Position numbers and translations under genes: made by a program
The notes under the pieces: model-generated
What the model was told of the DNA's origin: nothing
Seen by the model: the letters and a program-made list of their open reading frames with translations, nothing else
The model's database searches: none
Part shown: piece by piece, positions 14,340 to 19,159 of the stretch
How the letters are laid out: each line of letters starts with the position of its first letter
Position numbering within the stretch: position 1 is the first letter of the stretch
Assembly (NCBI GenBank): GCA_937923365.1
Contig: CALAIJ010000220.1
Coordinates: 1-19,159, forward strand
Origin: an uncultured Sulfitobacter sp.
GTDB lineage: Bacteria; Pseudomonadota; Alphaproteobacteria; Rhodobacterales; Rhodobacteraceae
Direction: 5' to 3'
DNA length: 19,159 bases

Positions 14340-15473
14340 CTACTCCGCCGTAATGGGCCGCGTGCCGACGATCTGCAGACCGTAGGCATCAAGGCCAAGA
14401 TACTTGGTTTCGGGGTTGTCCGTCAGCAATACCAGCTCGCTCAGCCCCATGGACTGCAATATTTGCGCGCCCAAACCGGTGCGTTTGACGATGCGGGGGG
14501 CTTCCTCGTCGTCTTCGTCCAGCCGTAGGCGTGGATAGGGATCGCGGAACAGCACAACCGCGCCGCGCCCTTCGTCTGCGATGATCTGCATGGCGCGGGG
14601 CAGTTCATCTGCGGGGCTTGGGCCAAGGCCAAGGATGTCTTCCAGCGCATTGATCGCATGGGTCCGCACCAATACGGGATCCGCCGTCGTCATGTCCCCT
14701 TTCGACAGCACCACATGGTCCGTGCCTGTGATCTGGTCCGCAAAGACCCGCATCTGCCAGTCCCCGCCATAGGCGGAGGTGACGGTGCGCACGTCCCGCT
14801 CCACCAACAGGTTGTCATGTTTGTGACGGTAGGCAATGAGGTCACTGATGGTGCCGATTTTCATGCCATGCGTCTGGGCAAAGGTGACCAGATCAGGCAG
14901 CCGCGCCATTTCGCCGTCGTCTTTCATGATCTCGCAGATGACCCCGCTGGGGTGCAGCCCTGCCAGGCGGCTGATGTCGACGGCGGCCTCCGTATGGCCT
15001 GCGCGCACCAGCACGCCCCCGTCACGGGCGCGCAAGGGAAACACATGCCCCGGCGTGGCGATATCCGCCTCGCCTGATTGCGGGTCAATGGCCGTGGCCA
15101 CCGTCAATGCGCGGTCTGCGGCCGAGATGCCTGTGCTGACCCCTTCGCGCGCCTCGATGCTGACGGTGAAGGCAGTCTCATGACGCGAAGAATTGTTGAC
15201 CGCCATCATCGGCAGCCCCAGATGATCGATCCTTTGGGAAGTCATCGGCAGACAGATCAGCCCGCGCCCGTGGGTCGCCATAAAGTTGATGGCATCCGCA
15301 TCCGCAAACTGCGCGGGGATCACCAGATCACCTTCGTTCTCACGGTCCTCGTGGTCGACCAGAATGAACATCTTGCCCGCTTTCGCATCGGCAATGATGT
15401 CCTTGATGGGGGCGATGGCTGAGGAAAGGCCTTCCTCGACCGGTCCTGGTTTTTCAAAGCTCATGAGGCGCAT
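14340..15473 (-). CDS. ribB: 3,4-dihydroxy-2-butanone-4-phosphate synthase with degenerate GTP cyclohydrolase II-like domain (RibBX)
   Basis: The protein has 377 residues. Residues about 15-215 are a complete DHBP synthase: [79 protein letters not shown]. The C-terminal part (about 220-377) is related to GTP cyclohydrolase II, as seen in [45 protein letters not shown] and the ending VGTRPI. It has no cysteine at all, so the three zinc ligands of RibA are missing, and the RQEGRGIGL loop is replaced by an acidic stretch ([12 protein letters not shown]). It should make DHBP but not act on GTP, so a separate ribA is expected elsewhere. An in-frame ATG at 15464 is an alternative start; neither has a strong ribosome-binding site. 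Confidence 0.92.
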   Translation of the reverse strand: MRLMSFEKPGPVEEGLSSAIAPIKDIIADAKAGKMFILVDHEDRENEGDLVIPAQFADADAINFMATHGRGLICLPMTSQRIDHLGLPMMAVNNSSRHETAFTVSIEAREGVSTGISAADRALTVATAIDPQSGEADIATPGHVFPLRARDGGVLVRAGHTEAAVDISRLAGLHPSGVICEIMKDDGEMARLPDLVTFAQTHGMKIGTISDLIAYRHKHDNLLVERDVRTVTSAYGGDWQMRVFADQITGTDHVVLSKGDMTTADPVLVRTHAINALEDILGLGPSPADELPRAMQIIADEGRGAVVLFRDPYPRLRLDEDDEEAPRIVKRTGLGAQILQSMGLSELVLLTDNPETKYLGLDAYGLQIVGTRPITAE

Positions 15474-15548
15474 CCAAATGGTTTTGCCGCGTGATACCCG
15501 AGGGGGCGGGCGAAGGCCAGAGACCTATACGCCAAACGCAACATCAGC

Positions 15549-15693
15549 GCGCCAGCCGGGCATCGCCCTCGCTGGGGGGCGATGACACGGAATTGGCGGA
15601 CCGGACGCCTGCGCCTGACGGAGCGGGTGTTGCCGGGATCGAACGTTGCAAAATCGCCCTCCTGGGGGAGGGAGGGCGATGCCCGGCTGGCGC
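15549..15693. repeat. 145-bp inverted-repeat element inside the rib cluster
   Basis: A perfect 22-bp inverted repeat (15549-15570 and 15672-15693) flanks 101 bp. Each end also folds on itself. At the left, CATCGCCC (15561-15568) pairs with GGGCGATG (15577-15584). At the right, ATCGCCCTCC (15653-15662) pairs with GGAGGGCGAT (15671-15680), with an 8-base loop. The core word CATCGCCC or its complement thus occurs four times, once at the third copy as ATCGCCC. This pattern, two inward-facing hairpins around a spacer, resembles a REP/BIME-type or small non-autonomous repeat. It lies in the 239-bp gap between ribE and ribBX and holds no gene. Confidence 0.8.
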
Positions 15694-15712
15694 CGGGCGG
15701 GACGCAAATCCT

Positions 15713-16300
15713 TCAGGACATTTCGGCCAGCCGCGCCACATAGCGCGCAAGCGTGTCGATCTCCAGATTGATCCGGTCGCCAACGACCACATCCCCCCAA
15801 GTGGTGACCTCCTTGGTGTGGGGAATGAAGTTGATGCCAAAGGTGCAGCCATCCACGTCATTCACCGTCAGCGAAGTACCATTGAGGGCAACAGACCCCT
15901 TGGGGGCAATGAACCGCGCCAAAGCTTCCGGCGCGCGCAAGGTAACGCGCGTGCTATCGCCCTCGTCCTGCATGGCAATGACTTCGGCAACCCCGTCCAC
16001 ATGACCGGACACGATATGCCCGCCTAATTCATCGCCGACGCGTAAGGCCCGCTCAAGGTTGACGCGCTTGCCGACGGACCATGCGGCGATATTGGTTTTC
16101 TGCACCGTCTCGGCGCTGATCTGGACCTCGTACCAGTCGTCCCCCAACCCGACGACCGTGAGGCACACGCCGTCACTGGCAATAGAGGCCCCCATGTCGA
16201 TCCCGCTGGTGTCATAGCCGCAGGTAATGCGCGCGCGCAGATCGCCTTGCTGCTCAAGTGCGGTGACGGTGCCCAGATCGGTGATTATCCCCGTAAACAT
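15713..16300 (-). CDS. ribE: Riboflavin synthase (alpha subunit type)
   Basis: The 195-residue enzyme dismutates two 6,7-dimethyl-8-ribityllumazine molecules to riboflavin. It shows two lumazine-binding repeats. The first opens MFTGIITDLGTVT and contains IASDGVCLTVVGLG. The second follows GHIVSGHVDGVAEV and contains GSVALNGTSLTVNDVDG and FGINFIPHT. The start at 16300 gives the invariant MFTGII N-terminus and has AAAGG about seven bases upstream; the frame stays open to 16357 without family similarity. It diverges from the capsule gene, and no ribD is directly upstream. It is separated from ribBX by the inverted-repeat element. I saw no FMN riboswitch before it. Confidence 0.94.
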   Translation of the reverse strand: MFTGIITDLGTVTALEQQGDLRARITCGYDTSGIDMGASIASDGVCLTVVGLGDDWYEVQISAETVQKTNIAAWSVGKRVNLERALRVGDELGGHIVSGHVDGVAEVIAMQDEGDSTRVTLRAPEALARFIAPKGSVALNGTSLTVNDVDGCTFGINFIPHTKEVTTWGDVVVGDRINLEIDTLARYVARLAEMS

Positions 16301-16433
16301 TATGAAACCTTTTGCTATGTTATGTGAGGAGGTACCGCCCAACCTGCGCTCTGACAAGGGGACGCGCTGTCACATTTTCGCCCGCTTTTCAGGCCATAAC
16401 AGGGTGAAACCATGCAAAAGGACCGCCAACGCC
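16301..16433. promoter_or_regulatory. Divergent region between ribE and the KpsS-like gene
   Basis: These 133 bases must hold the ribE promoter (-) and a promoter for the capsule gene (+). No near-consensus boxes stand out. On the plus strand, a 12-codon reading frame (16412-16450, MQKDRQRHAISR) has AGGGTGA just upstream and overlaps the KpsS-like start at 16434 in another frame, a possible leader peptide. Confidence 0.35.
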
Positions 16434-17720
16434 ATGCAATCTCCCGATAAACGGGTATTTTTGTTCCTGCAGGGGCCTCATGGGCCCTTTTTTAACCGTC
16501 TGGGCAAGATGCTCCGGTTTGCGGGCGCAGATGTATGGCGTGTGGGTTTTAACGCGGGCGACCGTGCATTCTGGTTCCACCCTGCCAGCTACATTCCTTT
16601 CCGTGGCAAGGCGGCGGACTGGGCGGCAACCTTTGCGACACTGGTGGATGAGAAATCAGTGACCGACATCGTGCTTTACGGCGACACGCGGCCGATCCAC
16701 GCCGAAGCGGTCGCTCAGGCGAAAGCGGCGGGCATCACGGTGCATGTCTTCGAAGAAGGCTACATGCGGCCCTATTGGGTGACCTATGAGCGCGGCGGCA
16801 CCAATGGCAATTCCCGTTTGATGGACATGTCGATCCAGCAGATGCAGGAGGCTTTGGCCAATTCAGATATGGAAGCACCCCTGCCCCCGGGTCATTGGGG
16901 TGATATGCGCCACCACATCTTTTACGGCGCGCTTTATCATTGGTTTGTGATGTTCCGGAACGGCGACTACCGCAATTTTCGGCCGCATCGAAGCTTGCCC
17001 GTGACCAAGGAATTCCAGCTTTACCTGAAGCGTCTGGTGTTGATGCCGGCGCTTGCCATTGACCGCTTGCAATCGACACTGCGCATCCGGTTGGGGGGCT
17101 TTCCTTACCATCTGGCCTTGCTGCAACTGGAACACGACAGTTCTTTCCAGATGCACTCTCCTTTTGAGACGATGACCGACTTTCTGGAGCTTGTGATCGA
17201 CGGGTTCGCCAATGGCGCGCCCAAGCACCACCATCTGGTGGTCAAGGCCCACCCGCTGGAGGATGGCCGCGTGCCTGTGCGCCGCGACATCAAGCGCCTT
17301 GCCCGCGAAAAGGGCGTGGCGGACCGTGTCCACTATGTGCGCGGCGGCAAACTGGCGCAGCTTTTGAACGATGCGCGCACGGCTGTGACGGTGAACTCTA
17401 CCGCCGGGCAACAGGTGCTCTGGCGCGGTATTCCGCTTAAGGTGTTCGGGTCTGCGGTCTATGCCAAGCCCGAGTTCGTCTCGGAACAGCCCTTGGCGGA
17501 GTTTTTTGGTCTGGCATCGCGCCCTGATAACCGTGCCTACAAGGACTACCGCCGTTATCTGCTTGAAACTTCTCAAATTCCGGGTGGTTTTTATGCTGCC
17601 CGTGGGCGCCGCCAACTGCTGCGCCAGGTGGTGGACATGATGCTCTCGGCGGAAGATCCCTACGATGCACTGGAACAGGGTACCGCGGCCCCAAGGCAAC
17701 AGTTGCGCCTCGTTACCTGA
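16434..17720 (+). CDS. KpsS-like capsular polysaccharide (beta-Kdo linker) transferase
   Basis: The 428-residue cytoplasmic protein belongs to the Capsule_synth family (KpsS type). KpsS and KpsC build the beta-Kdo linker joining group-2-type capsules to phosphatidylglycerol at the inner membrane face. Features are VFLFLQGPHGPFFNRLGKML at the N-terminus, EEGYMRPYWVTYERGG (Glu107 to Gly120), the conserved KAHPLEDG with His273, and VNSTAGQQVLWRGIPLKVFG with Asn321-Ser322 for the nucleotide-sugar region. The ATG at 16434 gives the normal family start and has AAAAGGA eleven bases upstream; the frame is open further up, into the ribE promoter, but without similarity. The Wza-like and KpsC-like genes follow on the same strand. 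Confidence 0.85.
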   Translation: MQSPDKRVFLFLQGPHGPFFNRLGKMLRFAGADVWRVGFNAGDRAFWFHPASYIPFRGKAADWAATFATLVDEKSVTDIVLYGDTRPIHAEAVAQAKAAGITVHVFEEGYMRPYWVTYERGGTNGNSRLMDMSIQQMQEALANSDMEAPLPPGHWGDMRHHIFYGALYHWFVMFRNGDYRNFRPHRSLPVTKEFQLYLKRLVLMPALAIDRLQSTLRIRLGGFPYHLALLQLEHDSSFQMHSPFETMTDFLELVIDGFANGAPKHHHLVVKAHPLEDGRVPVRRDIKRLAREKGVADRVHYVRGGKLAQLLNDARTAVTVNSTAGQQVLWRGIPLKVFGSAVYAKPEFVSEQPLAEFFGLASRPDNRAYKDYRRYLLETSQIPGGFYAARGRRQLLRQVVDMMLSAEDPYDALEQGTAAPRQQLRLVT

Positions 17721-17838
17721 GCATCACACGCCAAACCACTGGATTTTCTCACAGACCTCGCGTAACGTGACCTCAATTACGTCGGAAAAATACCGATGAA
17801 TTTTGAGGCAGAGTTGAATAGGTCGAGGAGACCGTGCA
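17721..17838 (+). promoter_or_regulatory. Leader of the Wza-like gene with an imperfect hairpin
   Basis: The 118-bp gap holds an interrupted stem: CCTCAATT (17771-17778) facing AATTTTGAGG (17799-17808), with an inner TCGG/CCGA (17782-17785 / 17793-17796) around AAAAATA. It could be the terminator of the KpsS-like gene or a 5' leader structure. GAGGAG (17825-17830) is the ribosome-binding site of the GTG start at 17839. No clear promoter boxes are seen. Confidence 0.35.
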
Positions 17839-18975
17839 GTGAAATCCGTAGTATTCCGGTGGGCGCGTCCCATCGCAGCAGTCGCGGCTTTGGCCGTTAT
17901 TTCCTCTTGTGGCTTGCCGCAGGTAGGTCCGAACAAGCGTCAGATTTTTGCAGGATCGGTCCAGCGCGAAGGTGACGCCTTTGTGGTGTCGGTCAATGAC
18001 CGCGTGACCCGTGCAACCGCCGTGACCCCTGCCCTTGGCTTTTCGAAAGCCTTTTTGAACGCAGGCCAATTGGGCTCTGACACGATCCGTCCGGGTGACG
18101 TGCTGGGCATCACGGTCTATGAAAACGTGGACGATCCTTTGCTGGGCGTCGAAGGTGCCCCCGCCACTGTGCTGGAAGAAGTGCAGGTCGACGGCAAGGG
18201 CTTCATCTTTATCCCTTATGCGGGCCGGATCAAGGCTGCGGGCAACACGCCAGAGGCCATCCGCCGCATCATCACCAACAAACTGGGCGAACAAACCCCT
18301 GATCCACAGGTTGAGGTCCGCCGCGCGGCGGGTGACGGCTCTACCGTGTCGCTGGTGGGCTCCATTGGTGCCCAAGGCGTCTACCCGATTGAACGTCCGA
18401 CCCGCACGCTGGCCTCCATGCTGGCGCGCGCAGGTGGCGTGACCATTGAACCCGAGATTGCACAGATTACGGTCGTGCGCGGCAAAATGCGCGATAAAAT
18501 CTGGTTCCAGGACCTTTACCAAAACCCCCATCTGGACATCGCCCTGCGCGGCGGTGACCAGATTTTGGTGGAACAGGACACGCGGTCTTTCACCGCCCTT
18601 GGCGCCACAGGTGGCCAGGCACAGGTGCCATTCGAGACGCAAAACCTCTCCGCTTTGGAGGGGATCGCACAAGTGGGCGGCCTGAACGCAAGCACCGCTG
18701 ACCCCACAGGCGTCTTTGTGTTCCGAAATGAGCCCGAGGCGATTGCCGAACAGGTTCTGGGCCGCACGGACCTCGAAGGGGTGCAGCGCATGGTCTATGT
18801 GCTTGACCTCACGCAACCCAACGGCATGTTCATGGCCCGTGACTTTGTGATCCGCGACCGCGATACGCTTTATGTGACCGAAGCGCCATTCACACAGTGG
18901 AACAAGGTCATTTCCGCCATCACAGGCACTGCGAGCTCCGCCTCTGGTCTGTCTACCTTGGCATCAGGCGGCTAA
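17839..18975 (+). CDS. Wza/KpsD-type polysaccharide export lipoprotein
   Basis: This 378-residue outer-membrane polysaccharide export protein has a lipoprotein signal with lipobox ISSC (Cys24). A Poly_export domain follows (about 75-165: DTIRPGDVLGITVYENV, VQVDGKGFIFIPYAGRIKAAGNTPE), then SLBB-type repeats (about 168-260, SLVGSIGAQGVYPI..RTLASMLARAGG; and about 265-360, ALGATGGQAQVPF). The ending resembles other alphaproteobacterial members. It would form the periplasmic and outer-membrane channel for capsule export. The start is GTG 17839 behind a strong GAGGAG. Its TAA overlaps the following ATG by one base (TAATG), coupling it to the KpsC-like gene. Confidence 0.9.
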   Translation: MKSVVFRWARPIAAVAALAVISSCGLPQVGPNKRQIFAGSVQREGDAFVVSVNDRVTRATAVTPALGFSKAFLNAGQLGSDTIRPGDVLGITVYENVDDPLLGVEGAPATVLEEVQVDGKGFIFIPYAGRIKAAGNTPEAIRRIITNKLGEQTPDPQVEVRRAAGDGSTVSLVGSIGAQGVYPIERPTRTLASMLARAGGVTIEPEIAQITVVRGKMRDKIWFQDLYQNPHLDIALRGGDQILVEQDTRSFTALGATGGQAQVPFETQNLSALEGIAQVGGLNASTADPTGVFVFRNEPEAIAEQVLGRTDLEGVQRMVYVLDLTQPNGMFMARDFVIRDRDTLYVTEAPFTQWNKVISAITGTASSASGLSTLASGG

Positions 18976-19159
18976 TGCGCATGGGCCTTGGGCCTGAAAT
19001 CTATGACACCCCCGTCGCCGGACCTGAAAAGGCCCGGCGGCTTTTCGTTTATAACGGCGGTTTTCTGACCCAAACACGTGTGCGGCGCATCCTGCACCTG
19101 TCGGGCTATTCGCTGCATCTGGGGTTGCCCAAGGATGGCGATGCAGTAGCGGTCTGGGG
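18975..19159 (+). CDS. KpsC-like capsule linker transferase, 5' end, cut by the right edge
   Basis: The frame begins with ATG at 18975, overlapping the Wza-like stop, and stays open to the window edge for 61 codons. The translation contains RLFVYNGGFLTQTRVRRILH and ends with DGDAVAVWG, which resembles the N-terminal region of KpsC-type proteins, where a short strand leads to a conserved AVWG. KpsC acts with KpsS in building the Kdo linker of capsules. Only the start is visible, so the family call rests on this short stretch plus the context of the KpsS-like and Wza-like genes. Confidence 0.65.
   Translation, partial: MRMGLGPEIYDTPVAGPEKARRLFVYNGGFLTQTRVRRILHLSGYSLHLGLPKDGDAVAVW

Noticed and set aside
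14340..15473. Bifunctional RibBA with active GTP cyclohydrolase II
   Set aside because: The C-terminal half contains no cysteines for zinc and lacks the usual GTP-binding loop.
15549..15693. Insertion sequence or CRISPR repeat pair
   Set aside because: The 101-bp interior has no transposase and there are no regularly spaced direct repeats; a REP-like element fits better.
15474..15712. FMN riboswitch in the rib cluster
   Set aside because: The conserved RFN core is not visible; the structure present is explained by the inverted-repeat element.

Overview
The window looks like chromosomal DNA of a marine alphaproteobacterium of the Roseobacter group (Rhodobacterales). This is an inference from the GC-rich, codon-biased coding sequence, the rib order ribE-ribB(X)-ribH-nusB, the tripartite tricarboxylate transporter with its own TctD/TctE-type sensor pair, and the KpsS/Wza/KpsC-type capsule genes. 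I see no rRNA, tRNA, CRISPR array, transposase or phage gene.

Layout. Bases 1-1098 (+) hold the 3' end of a membrane-protein gene, coupled by an ATGA overlap to a membrane-anchored ClpP-fold protein. Bases 1100-1924 (+) hold an ArsR-type repressor gene and an SRPBCC/AHSA1 gene behind a promoter embedded in a perfect 16-bp inverted repeat. Bases 1925-2242 are non-coding with several small dyads. Bases 2243-13091 form a probable carboxylate-catabolism island. It contains a TcuA-like FAD dehydrogenase (-), a divergent GntR/FCD regulator with an AbrB-family membrane protein (+), and a five-gene minus-strand operon: tctC-like binding protein, a fused TctA-TctB permease, a GalD/PrpF-family tautomerase, a 78-residue orphan and a D-2-hydroxyacid dehydrogenase. 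A TctD/TctE-type two-component system (+) diverges from that operon. Bases 13310-16300 (-) carry riboflavin genes and nusB, with a 145-bp inverted-repeat element between ribE and ribBX. Bases 16434-19159 (+) start a capsule export locus: KpsS-like, Wza/KpsD-like lipoprotein, and the first 61 codons of a KpsC-like gene cut by the window edge.

How the genes may work together. The binding protein would capture a di- or tricarboxylate in the periplasm and the fused permease would import it, with the sensor pair turning the operon on. Inside the cell, an FAD enzyme that can introduce a C=C bond, a tautomerase that moves or isomerises a C=C bond, and a 2-hydroxyacid dehydrogenase would connect the substrate to central metabolism. 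The GntR regulator probably controls the FAD gene and itself from a shared 45-bp divergent promoter. The substrate cannot be named from sequence; tricarballylate, aconitate or 4-oxalomesaconate-like acids are candidates.

The points most worth a second look are the unassigned catabolic island with its orphan 78-residue protein, the TctA-TctB fusion, the cysteine-free GTP-cyclohydrolase-like half of RibBX, the inverted-repeat element inside the rib operon, and the perfect operator-like palindrome before the arsR gene.
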